Origin: a virus
DNA length: 48,881 nt
Strand: one strand, 5' to 3'
Virus record (IMG/VR): IMGVR_UViG_3300047352_000137
Coordinates: 1-48,881 of that record
Shown here: positions 39,373 to 46,642 of the stretch, piece by piece
Numbering within the stretch: the stretch's first letter is position 1
How the letters are laid out: each line of letters begins with the position of its first letter
Translations under genes and position numbers: made by a program
Notes under the pieces: generated by a model
The model's input: the letters and a program-made list of their open reading frames with translations, nothing else
Database searches by the model: none
Told to the model about the DNA's origin: nothing

Positions 39373-40152
39373 ATGTATATGTCGCCGTTTCAAAATTCAA
39401 GATCCGCACTCCTTGGCTCACGTCGGCCAATGATGCAGCAGCATATTTTCCGCCCCCAACCTGCGTTCTTGCAACCGCAACTTTTTTTGCGAAACACTAT
39501 GGCTCGAGATCGCGCTAGTATAGTGCCGCAACCCACACAATTCGGTCAGCTTCAAGGCAGCTCTGGGTCTAGCCCGCCATCGTTGGAAGAAGTGCTCGCG
39601 GAACGCGGTTTCATGATGCCCAAAGAGCCGACAGGTGGGATGACTCAAGATATGGCGGGGCTAGGAATAGACCCAGTGACAGGCAACATGATCACTGGCT
39701 CTAGCAGTATGCGTGGGTATTACAACGCATTAAATGAAATGTACGCACAAAACCCAGAGGCTCTGGAGATCGCAAAACAGTACAAGTCCGATCCATTTCA
39801 ATTTGGTGGCAAACCGTCCCCTACTGTTTCTCTGGGCAGTCAACTCACTCAGACGATTCAGCCGCCGTTACAACCACCTATTGAAATGATTCAGCGACCC
39901 GGCGGTTCTGTTGGTTTACCCGCAGAAAGACAAGCTCAACTAGAAACGCAAAGGCGACAGCCTGATTACGGTCAACAAGTTCAAGAAATGCAGGCGATGA
40001 TGCGCGAGATGATGCAGATGATCTCTGCGCTGAGTAACAGGGGCGGTTTCGGCGGAGGATACGGAGGCGGTTTTGGTGGTTACTCTCCGCGCCAGCAGAT
40101 GATGTTCGGCGGTATTGGTTCGATCCCTATGTCTAGGGGCATGTTCTACTAG
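39373..40152 (+). CDS. Gly/Met/Gln-rich virion-type protein
   Basis: About 259 residues if started at ATG 39373; ATG 39331 and 39379 are alternatives and none has a strong binding site. A proline/glutamine-rich start (MMQQHIFRPQPAFLQPQLFL), a Ser/Pro middle and a C-terminal tail rich in Gly, Tyr and Met (FGGGYGGGFGGYSP) suggest disorder or a sticky surface. The composition is like the internal proteins of the late region, so it may be a virion protein encoded apart from them. A terminator-like stem follows. Confidence 0.55.
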   Translation: MYMSPFQNSRSALLGSRRPMMQQHIFRPQPAFLQPQLFLRNTMARDRASIVPQPTQFGQLQGSSGSSPPSLEEVLAERGFMMPKEPTGGMTQDMAGLGIDPVTGNMITGSSSMRGYYNALNEMYAQNPEALEIAKQYKSDPFQFGGKPSPTVSLGSQLTQTIQPPLQPPIEMIQRPGGSVGLPAERQAQLETQRRQPDYGQQVQEMQAMMREMMQMISALSNRGGFGGGYGGGFGGYSPRQQMMFGGIGSIPMSRGMFY

Positions 40153-40173
40153 GAAGGAACCCTACCCACCCGA

Positions 40174-40258
40174 TTTTTGCGGGATGATCAAAAATCTGGG
40201 GACGGATGAGCAGGGCTTGATCGCAGGATCGAGGCAAAGGTAACCCCGCAAAAATTTT
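40174..40258 (+). terminator. Nested stem structure ending in a T-rich tract
   Basis: TTTTTGCGGG (40174-40183) pairs with CCCGCAAAAA (40245-40254), followed by TTTTATTTC. Inside, CTTGATC (40216-40222) pairs with GATCGAG (40227-40233) around GCAG, and GATTTTT (40172-40178) can alternatively pair with AAAAATC (40190-40196). The 61-base interior makes it unusual for a terminator. It may be a structured RNA that also ends transcription before 40291. Confidence 0.5.
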
Positions 40259-40290
40259 ATTTCTATTTTTTTTTCGCCTAAACTCGCGCC

Positions 40291-40701
40291 ATGGCAGATT
40301 CACGCACCAAAGGAGCCGCTTTCGAGCGCGACATCGTGAAGCGCATCAATGCGTTTGCCGATCAACACGCCCTTGGTTTCACCTGCAAGCGTAACCTCGA
40401 CCAATATCAAACCGCTGACCTTTGTGACATCCAGATCCCGCGACATTCGATTGAGTGCAAGGCGTACAAGTCTGGCTGGTGGTATGCACCAGCTTGGTGG
40501 GATCAGGTTTGTGCGGCTTGTGGCGACAACACGCCCGTTTTGATATACAAGTTCAACAAAAAAGCGATCAGGGTATGCCTGCCGCTGTATTCGATTAACC
40601 AAAATATGGCGCGAGATAACTCTCGGACAGCGGTTATCACTCTTGACGAGTGGTTGGAGCTGTTGAAAGAGAGCTTTGACGGCCAACGAGAGGCTGCGTA
40701 G
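40291..40701 (+). CDS. Holliday-junction-resolvase-like PD-(D/E)XK nuclease
   Basis: A 136-residue protein with the archaeal Hjc-type pattern: E12 in KGAAFERDIVKRI, then D46 in TADLCDIQIP and E55-C-K57 in HSIECKAYKS. This matches the E...D...ExK catalytic set of small phage nucleases. WWYAPAWWDQVCAACG follows, with a Cys pair. It probably resolves branched DNA before packaging. The start codon ATG 40291 lacks a clear binding site, and TAAACT just before could be a -10 box of a leaderless message. Confidence 0.75.
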   Translation: MADSRTKGAAFERDIVKRINAFADQHALGFTCKRNLDQYQTADLCDIQIPRHSIECKAYKSGWWYAPAWWDQVCAACGDNTPVLIYKFNKKAIRVCLPLYSINQNMARDNSRTAVITLDEWLELLKESFDGQREAA

Positions 40702-42092
40702 TGGCTGGCATGGACGATATCGACATTTTTGGTGTTCCAGTCACTGGCTCGACCCGTGATCGTGATTTAGACCGTCTTGAGAGCATGGTTCGAGGCCGAT
40801 ACATCGATCCGCTTGAGCGTCAGGCTAAGGACATTGTCAAAAATCAGGTTGTTAAGGCGCTCAGTGGTATGGAAGGGGTCACTGGGGCTGCGATAGCTCA
40901 AGTTGTTGCGCTTGCTGACTCTCAAGACCCGAATGACAAGCTGGTTTTCAATCAAATCGTGTCTCGTTTGAATTTGCCGGTAAATATCCGGCGTATGGGC
41001 GACGATTACATGGCATCTAAGCGGTTTGAGGGTGCTTTGGGCCGTGATTCGAGCGTTGACGTGATGGCTTATCGTCCAGACGAGGGTGAAACCCAGTACA
41101 GCTTGGGTCTTCAGAAGCGTTTTCCCAATCTTTTAGGTAAAAATTCGTCTGCTGACGTGTCAGCGCGGGTTTCTACGATGGGTGACCCTGAAATTAGGGC
41201 GAGATTTGAGAAAAGATTCGCTGAAGGCGGTGAAGTTGACATTTTTGACGAGCCTGTAGGCCAAATGAACCGCCGCCAACAGCCAAAAAACGTATCAAGG
41301 CTGACGCCAGCGCAACTTGCGAACATCGGGGCGGCTTTTGCAGACCCTTTGGGCATGATCGACATCACGGGTGAGTACCCTGAGTTCCCCGCAGCGGGCG
41401 TTTCTACTGCTGAGATGGTTATGGAAGGGCCAAGATCGCCTAGTTTGATGGAAAATTTGCGCGAAGGCGACTATGGGGCAGCGGCGCTTCAGGGTGTGGG
41501 AGTAATTCCCGTCGCTGGAGGCGCTGCGAGGGCCATTCGAGGCGTTGCGAAGGGTGCAGACCGTCTTGAGAAGGCTAAAAAGGCTGGTTTTGACACCGAT
41601 ACGGTGTATTACCACGCGACGGATAAGTTTGCAGACTCAGAATCTGGGGAATTTGCCCAGTTGCGTCCTTCAGCAAAGGGAAAACTGGGGCCGGGCATTT
41701 ATTTATCGCCTGATGCCAGTTACACGCAGAAATATATCCGTCGATCTTACAGATCAGACACTGAGGAGCCGCCTTTCGGTGAGGGTGCTCGCATTTTGCC
41801 GGTTTTTGTGCGCGGAAAGGTGGGCACTAGAGAAGATTTTGCTGAGGCCGTCGATAGCATTAAGAAGAGCGCATCAGACAAAACAGATTTCCAAACCATC
41901 AAGCGCAAAGCCCAAGAAAAAATGTCAGACGATGGGTTTGCAGGGTTCAAGGTGCAGGATGAGCTTGTCATTTTCGACCCCAAAAACATCCGCTCGGTGA
42001 ATGCCGAGTTTGAAGACCTTGATTCGCCTGAATTGTTGAAGGCGAAGGGTGGGGCCATAGACATCAACGACATCGATATTTTTGCGAGATAG
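40701..42092 (+). CDS. ADP-ribosyltransferase-like (ART) protein
   Basis: A 463-residue protein from GTG 40701. The C-terminal domain (about 300-440) resembles polyvalent-protein ARTs: TVYYHATDKF (H305), GPGIYLSPDASYTQKYI (Y334), RILPVFVRGKV, and DELVIFDPKNIRSVNAEFE (E421). The H, Y and E positions match an H-Y-E NAD+-binding triad. The N-terminal part is helical, with a Gly/Ala-rich stretch (about 255-285, AALQGVGVIPVAGGAARAI) that may be membrane-active. Short motifs DIDIFGVPV, VDIFDEPV and IDIFAR occur at residues 7, 179 and 457. It could modify host proteins after injection. The function is inferred from motifs only. Confidence 0.7.
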   Translation: MAGMDDIDIFGVPVTGSTRDRDLDRLESMVRGRYIDPLERQAKDIVKNQVVKALSGMEGVTGAAIAQVVALADSQDPNDKLVFNQIVSRLNLPVNIRRMGDDYMASKRFEGALGRDSSVDVMAYRPDEGETQYSLGLQKRFPNLLGKNSSADVSARVSTMGDPEIRARFEKRFAEGGEVDIFDEPVGQMNRRQQPKNVSRLTPAQLANIGAAFADPLGMIDITGEYPEFPAAGVSTAEMVMEGPRSPSLMENLREGDYGAAALQGVGVIPVAGGAARAIRGVAKGADRLEKAKKAGFDTDTVYYHATDKFADSESGEFAQLRPSAKGKLGPGIYLSPDASYTQKYIRRSYRSDTEEPPFGEGARILPVFVRGKVGTREDFAEAVDSIKKSASDKTDFQTIKRKAQEKMSDDGFAGFKVQDELVIFDPKNIRSVNAEFEDLDSPELLKAKGGAIDINDIDIFAR

Positions 42093-42095
42093 TTC

Positions 42096-44882
42096 ATGAG
42101 CATTAAAAAAGCAATCATCAGGGCGCAGGTCAACGATCTTGGCTTGTACAGCAAAGCCGAAGATGTTGCCGAGAAGATGCGGCAAACGAAGGGCCGTGGT
42201 GACGATTTCAAGAGATATTTTATCAAGCAGGGGGTGAAGGCCGAAGAGCTGGAAGCCCTTGGCTTAAACGATCTATTCCGCCAAGAAAGGGTCACTCAGC
42301 AAGAAATTTTGGATCGTATCGACTCAAATCGCATTGAAATGGAAGAAAACGTCAGTACAGGGCCAGCGGAAGGCTCTTATGACTTTCAATACGACGAAGA
42401 AGACATCGATATTGAAGAAGCGTATGGCTCCGATTACCAAAGGGAGCGAGCGGAGGAGCTTCTTGATGACATGCTTGACGTTTTTCTGCGTCGAGAAAAC
42501 ATAGAAGACTACGCAAGAAGATACTCCAATGATCAAGACGAGTTTTTAGAACTTGTAGCTCGGATGGAGCGAGTTATTGATGGCGAAGCGGATTATGAAA
42601 CGCTGCCTAGAGCAATCCGCAACGACTTGTTAAACGACGCAGAAAACGAAGCCATTGTCGAATACGAGCAAAATCCAATCCGCAGAATTACAGTTCAGGT
42701 CAATGATCAAAACGCTGAGACAGAAAACATAGGCGACATGCCCGGCGCGGCTTTCAGCTATTCGCTCGTCGGCAATGAAGACTTAGGCTTTACCCTAGAT
42801 GGACGAGAAAGGAACAGCGTCCCAGACAACATCCTGCGCCAGATAGATAACGCAAACATTTATGACCCCGACGAAGTGGTCGTGCAGCTTCGAGGTATCG
42901 CAGAGGAATACGGCGACATAGAGGGACTTGCTAAGGGCGAGACACGATGGGGCGAGTACACCCTAGACGGCGGCGAGAACTATCAAGAAGCTCGGCTTTC
43001 TTTGCCCAGTAAAGGCAAAAAGAGGTTTCGCGAGGGTGTTCACTTCCCTGATGACATCAACAACGTCTTCCACATTCGCACCAAAGACCGTAAAGGGCCG
43101 ATGGGCGAAAATATTTTGTATGTGGAAGAGGTGCAGTCTGACTGGGCGCAGCAAGGTCGCAAGCAGGGATTCAGAAGCCCAGAGGTCGAAAAACAGGCGC
43201 AAGAGGCCGCGAGGCAACTCTTAGAGGAGGCAGGCCCACTTCTGGACGAATTGACCCTGAACGACAATGTTCGTAACAGACCATCCGAGGGTGCGGGTTT
43301 CGCGAGGACGTTGACGGAGCTTTTGGAAGCTGGAAACCAAGAGCGGCTTGCTCGAATAGATTTATCAAGTAACGAATTTATTGAAGCTGACGAGAGAGAC
43401 AAGTTTACAGAGTATCAACGCTCTTCCGCCTTGGATGCTGCTGGGAATATCAAAACTGCGCTGCAAGCCTCTGAACAAAGGGCAAGACAAGCGGCAAGCA
43501 ACATACTCGATCAGGAATATCTCGACGGGTTTACGCAAGAGCAAAAGTTAGAGGCGCTTACTAATTTCATCATTCAGCGGAGGCACCCGGTAAACCTCCC
43601 CCAGATGGAACTAGACCTCATTAGGCGAAACATTCGGTCTGAAGTCGAGCAAACGCTGGAAGAAAAACCGGGTCGCGTTGATCAGATGTTGTTGAATGAA
43701 GCGCGTAAGCGCGGTGAACTGCCTAAAGACGCTTATAATGATATGTCAGGGCTTCAGTTTGATGGCACCAACCCGAAGTTCGAGGCAGCTCTCGTACAGG
43801 CGAAGAAAGAGCAGCGCGATTATTTAGCGGGTTTAGGCGTTGACCCGATGCTTTACTCAAAGCTGCAATCTGCGTTGGACAAGGCTGACCCAGAGGGCGC
43901 TAAGCTCAAAGCTGAACAAATGCAAAGGGGCAAAGCAGACGTAGCGCCATTTGTATTAGATACCCAGTCTTGGAACAAGCTGGCTATCAAATACATCTTC
44001 AAAAAGGCTGTTGAAGAAGGTTATGACGGCGTGAGCTTTGCGCCAGCAGACGCGCACATTGATCGCTGGGGCGACGAAGGCTTGCGGGTTCAATACGATG
44101 AAAACATACCAAGGGCCATCGATAAGGTTTTCGGCAAAGCGCCGATTATCCCGTCCAACCGACCAGAAACAATGGAGGTGGATGGTTACGAATCCCAGAT
44201 TTATCACCTAGACAACCTAACGCGGGACGGCGATAGCATCTACGAGAAGATGAAAGACCCAACCACTATGTTTGGCTTCGCCCCACTGCCGTTGGTGCTG
44301 CCGCAAGGTATCGCTGGTTTACAGGGTTTGTCTCCAGAGCAAGCAGAGGAGCAAGAGCGCAAGGTGCGCGAGCTTGAGCGCACATTCCCTGACGCCACGC
44401 CCAGCGAAAGGGCAGGCATACTCGACGCGCTCAAGGGCGCAGGCGAAGTCGCTTACGAGGGCTTATCTGACATGGTTATCGAGCCGTTCATGGGAATGAG
44501 CGGCGCTGAAGCTGCGTTTGAGATGGGTGCTACGCCAGAGCAAGCTGAAGCGGCTCGCAGGAGGGCCGCTGCGATGGTGGATTTCGAGACCTCATCACCG
44601 ACGGGAAGGCGCTACAAAGAGGCTGTGAAAGGCGGTCTGGGCGCTCTAGGCGAGTATTTGATGGGTGAGGGCGAGATGGGTCGTACAAGATCAGGTATGC
44701 CGATTGCACCCAGCCGCGACCCAGCTCAGTTCTTGTTCCAAGAAGCTTTGGTTCCCGCAGCGGAAGCTGTGACTGAGGGTGCTCTGGGCATAATCGGCTT
44801 AGACCCAAGAGACACGGCAGAGATGGAGCGAGTTCGACAAGAGGCTGCTAGGCCGTTCATCGAAGCCATACAGCCTATTTAG
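42096..44882 (+). CDS. Large polyvalent-type phage protein
   Basis: A 928-residue protein. The N-terminal AEDVAEKMRQTKGRGDDFKR and GVKAEELEALGL (about 20-58) match the start of a domain I know from giant phage proteins. The core region (about 285-360) has YTLDGGENYQEARLSLPS, HFPDDINNVFHIRTKDR and ILYVEEVQSDWAQQGRKQGF. A later part (about 612-660) has APFVLDTQSWNKLAIKY and EEGYDGVSFAPADAH. These blocks recur in polyvalent proteins, function unknown. The last 200 residues are Ala/Glu-rich. It is encoded right after the ART, three bases apart, so the two probably act together, perhaps as ejected proteins. Confidence 0.65.
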   Translation: MSIKKAIIRAQVNDLGLYSKAEDVAEKMRQTKGRGDDFKRYFIKQGVKAEELEALGLNDLFRQERVTQQEILDRIDSNRIEMEENVSTGPAEGSYDFQYDEEDIDIEEAYGSDYQRERAEELLDDMLDVFLRRENIEDYARRYSNDQDEFLELVARMERVIDGEADYETLPRAIRNDLLNDAENEAIVEYEQNPIRRITVQVNDQNAETENIGDMPGAAFSYSLVGNEDLGFTLDGRERNSVPDNILRQIDNANIYDPDEVVVQLRGIAEEYGDIEGLAKGETRWGEYTLDGGENYQEARLSLPSKGKKRFREGVHFPDDINNVFHIRTKDRKGPMGENILYVEEVQSDWAQQGRKQGFRSPEVEKQAQEAARQLLEEAGPLLDELTLNDNVRNRPSEGAGFARTLTELLEAGNQERLARIDLSSNEFIEADERDKFTEYQRSSALDAAGNIKTALQASEQRARQAASNILDQEYLDGFTQEQKLEALTNFIIQRRHPVNLPQMELDLIRRNIRSEVEQTLEEKPGRVDQMLLNEARKRGELPKDAYNDMSGLQFDGTNPKFEAALVQAKKEQRDYLAGLGVDPMLYSKLQSALDKADPEGAKLKAEQMQRGKADVAPFVLDTQSWNKLAIKYIFKKAVEEGYDGVSFAPADAHIDRWGDEGLRVQYDENIPRAIDKVFGKAPIIPSNRPETMEVDGYESQIYHLDNLTRDGDSIYEKMKDPTTMFGFAPLPLVLPQGIAGLQGLSPEQAEEQERKVRELERTFPDATPSERAGILDALKGAGEVAYEGLSDMVIEPFMGMSGAEAAFEMGATPEQAEAARRRAAAMVDFETSSPTGRRYKEAVKGGLGALGEYLMGEGEMGRTRSGMPIAPSRDPAQFLFQEALVPAAEAVTEGALGIIGLDPRDTAEMERVRQEAARPFIEAIQPI

Positions 44883-45033
44883 GCACCTTCACAAACTCCG
44901 CAGTCACCTTCACCTCGACTTCTTGGTCTTGGTGAAGGGCTTCGAGGATCACGTCTTCGATCAAGTCTTCGAGCATATCTAGGTCTACCAGCGTCTTCAC
45001 GCTGATCTCAGCTATCACTGTCATCTTTCGCAT
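44875..45033 (-). CDS. Small helical protein, end of minus operon
   Basis: A 52-residue protein from ATG 45033 with GGGGG five bases upstream. TVIAEISVKTLVDLDMLEDLIEDVILEAL is one long amphipathic segment, then a beta strand EVKVTAEFVKVP. It converges with the large plus-strand gene and overlaps it by 8 bases. No known family. Confidence 0.55.
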   Translation of the reverse strand: MRKMTVIAEISVKTLVDLDMLEDLIEDVILEALHQDQEVEVKVTAEFVKVPK

Positions 45034-45199
45034 TGATCCCCCGCTCTTTTTTCCACAGGCGGATAATGTAGTCGGCTTCTGGCCCTGCGTCATGCTGCGA
45101 GTTGAGCACATGGCGGTAAAGCTTCATGGCTTTTTCGCTATCGGGTTCAAGCATCATGCGAAAGTTTGCCATGTCGAGGGTTTGAAAATACTTATCCAT
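45008..45199 (-). CDS. Small early protein, unknown
   Basis: A 63-residue protein from ATG 45199, with GGAGGGAATCA as binding site; the longer frame lies in the upstream gene. It is helical and charged (NFRMMLEPDSEKAMKLYRHVL, then EADYIIRLWKKERGI). The start overlaps the upstream stop by 8 bases and the end overlaps the next gene by 26. Unknown. Confidence 0.55.
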   Translation of the reverse strand: MDKYFQTLDMANFRMMLEPDSEKAMKLYRHVLNSQHDAGPEADYIIRLWKKERGINAKDDSDS

Positions 45200-45407
45200 T
45201 GATTCCCTCCAGCTCAGCCAGCCACCACGCCAGATCCCCAGCCTTGTATTCCTCAAAGGCTTGTTCGACCAGCTCTGGTTGGCCAAGGCGCTCAGCCTCG
45301 GCATTGATTGCCGCTCGCTCGGTTAACCCGCGCTGCCAGACCTTGTGGTCATCGCTGTACTCGAAATACCAATCGTGGTTTCGTAGCAGCTTAATCAGAT
45401 TTTCCAT
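45192..45407 (-). CDS. Small aromatic acidic protein
   Basis: A 71-residue protein from ATG 45407 (site GAGGATCGAG). It contains LRNHDWYFEYSDDHKVWQRG, a short beta-hairpin-like segment, and a C-terminal helix with KAGDLAWWLAELEG. It overlaps both neighbours. It resembles small early phage proteins of unknown role. Confidence 0.55.
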   Translation of the reverse strand: MENLIKLLRNHDWYFEYSDDHKVWQRGLTERAAINAEAERLGQPELVEQAFEEYKAGDLAWWLAELEGING

Positions 45408-45621
45408 CTCGATCCTCCACAAATTTAGCGAGCTTCTTCTCGATACTCGTCCACCGCGCCTTCATCTCGGCTTCCTCGTCTTTGTTGTAGCACTTGAACC
45501 AGAAGCAAGTGCCGATCAGCCCGTTGACGCGAGGATCGTCGGCGCTGCTACGCATAAGCGTAGACAGCATCTCGATCTCTTCGTTGGTGAGCTGAAGGTA
45601 TTGGGTTTTAAGTAAGCTCAT
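45391..45621 (-). CDS. Small helical early protein
   Basis: A 76-residue protein from ATG 45621, overlapping the previous stop (ATGA). It contains QLTNEEIEMLSTLMRSSADD, LIGTCFWFKCYNKDEEAEM and a charged C-terminal helix. Two Cys five residues apart. No domain recognised. Confidence 0.55.
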   Translation of the reverse strand: MSLLKTQYLQLTNEEIEMLSTLMRSSADDPRVNGLIGTCFWFKCYNKDEEAEMKARWTSIEKKLAKFVEDRDGKSD

Positions 45622-45989
45622 GCCTCGACCCTCCAAACTTTGCGAATACGGTGGCGACGATTACTGTTCAGCCAGTCTATCCATTCACCATTTTTGAAAA
45701 CTGCAACGTGACCTCTAATCCAGACGATGTAGGTGCCGCCGCGCTCAGCCATCTTTCTGGATAAAGTTTTGATAGAGCCAAAGCCGCTGAGATATCCGCT
45801 TTCCTCTATTTTCATCTTCTTTTCAAACAAGGGTATCCACAAGCTATTGTGCATCCCTCTGCCGTCTTTGCGGCCAGCCTCTTTGCACAAGGCGTGTGCC
45901 TCTTCATAAGCCATGCCGCTCGCGTTGACTAAGGCTCGGACTACACAGTCGTTGCCGTCTTGAGAATTTGCGTAGGTTTCAGAACTCAT
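45618..45989 (-). CDS. Papain-like cysteine-peptidase-fold protein
   Basis: A 123-residue protein from ATG 45989, in the start box GGAGAACGTGATG. DGNDCVVRALVNASGMAYEEAHALCKEAGRKDGRG carries a Cys at a helix start, and GTYIVWIRGHVAVFKNGEWIDW carries a His. This Cys/His layout is that of small papain-like (C39-like) phage proteins. The acid or Asn partner could be D or N in IDWLNSN. It may cleave a host or phage peptide, or only bind. It leads the minus operon from the promoter at 46016. Confidence 0.65.
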   Translation of the reverse strand: MSSETYANSQDGNDCVVRALVNASGMAYEEAHALCKEAGRKDGRGMHNSLWIPLFEKKMKIEESGYLSGFGSIKTLSRKMAERGGTYIVWIRGHVAVFKNGEWIDWLNSNRRHRIRKVWRVEA

Positions 45990-46015
45990 CACGTTCTCCG
46001 TTGTTGGTTTCCAAC

Positions 46016-46044
46016 AGCTTAACACATGCCGTGCCCATATGCAA
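46016..46044 (-). promoter_or_regulatory. Promoter of the minus early operon
   Basis: On the minus strand TTGCAT (46044-46039) is 17 bases from TAAGCT (46021-46016). The spacer begins ATGGGCACGG, close to ATCGACACGG in the promoters at 46079 and 12355. It drives the operon 45989 to 44875 and is divergent from the next promoter. Confidence 0.65.
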
Positions 46045-46078
46045 ACACCTATAAAAAACAATTTATTCAAATAAAGTG

Positions 46079-46107
46079 TTGCACATCGACACGGATGTCC
46101 TTATGAT
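46079..46107 (+). promoter_or_regulatory. Promoter of the plus early operon (CGACACGG type)
   Basis: TTGCAC (46079-46084), a 17-base spacer ATCGACACGGATGTCCT, and TATGAT (46102-46107). The -35 hexamer and first ten spacer bases are identical to the minus promoter at 12355-12382. It drives the genes from 46134. Confidence 0.8.
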
Positions 46108-46133
46108 GCAATTTCACTTACAGGAGAAACGTG

Positions 46134-46412
46134 ATGACCGATAAAGAACTGACCGTTGAAGAACAATTGCTACACGCCGACTGCCACAAGTTCGCTCGTC
46201 TGCATGTGCTCACCGCAGCGGAATCCATGATGCTGCCAGCCTTGTTTCGCAAGGGTGCGTCAGTGACCGAAGAGACGCTTTCTGCGTTCTCGCACAAGGC
46301 TTTGGAGATCAAAGAGCTTGGCGAGTATGTAGCGAAGATGGCTCGCAAGGTTGCTGCTACCGAAGACGGTAAGAAGCTGTACGCAGAGTTTTTGCAGGAG
46401 GGCGCAGCGTGA
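46134..46412 (+). CDS. Small helical early protein
   Basis: About 92 residues from ATG 46134, in the start box CAGGAGAAACGTGATGACC. It is entirely helical (TVEEQLLHADCHKFARLHVLT, SVTEETLSAFSHKALEIKEL). No DNA-binding motif is clear. It is followed by a GTGA overlap with the next gene. It may be an early regulator or host-takeover protein; unknown. Confidence 0.6.
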   Translation: MTDKELTVEEQLLHADCHKFARLHVLTAAESMMLPALFRKGASVTEETLSAFSHKALEIKELGEYVAKMARKVAATEDGKKLYAEFLQEGAA

Positions 46413-46642
46413 GCGCCCAAGCAAAGAAGGTTTTTTACAACCGAGTGCGCCGCACCTGCCTCAAGCACAACATCGATATCGTATACGATGGGATGCCCAA
46501 GGCAGTGTATGGCGTGGAGTTGGTCAAAGACGGTCAGGTGATGTTCGCTGACCGCAGTGCCGATAACATGCCGCTGGACATAAACTGGCAGCGGCTGCAC
46601 GAAGAGATGGCCGACTATGGCTATAAAGGCGGTGTGAAATGA
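46409..46642 (+). CDS. Small basic early protein
   Basis: A 77-residue protein starting at GTG 46409 (GTGA overlap). It contains KKVFYNRVRRTCLKHNIDIVYDG, a basic helix, then beta strands VYGVELVKDGQVMFADRS. It ends in DYGYKGGVK and overlaps the recombinase start (ATGA). No family recognised; a role with the recombinase is possible by coupling. Confidence 0.6.
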   Translation: MSAQAKKVFYNRVRRTCLKHNIDIVYDGMPKAVYGVELVKDGQVMFADRSADNMPLDINWQRLHEEMADYGYKGGVK

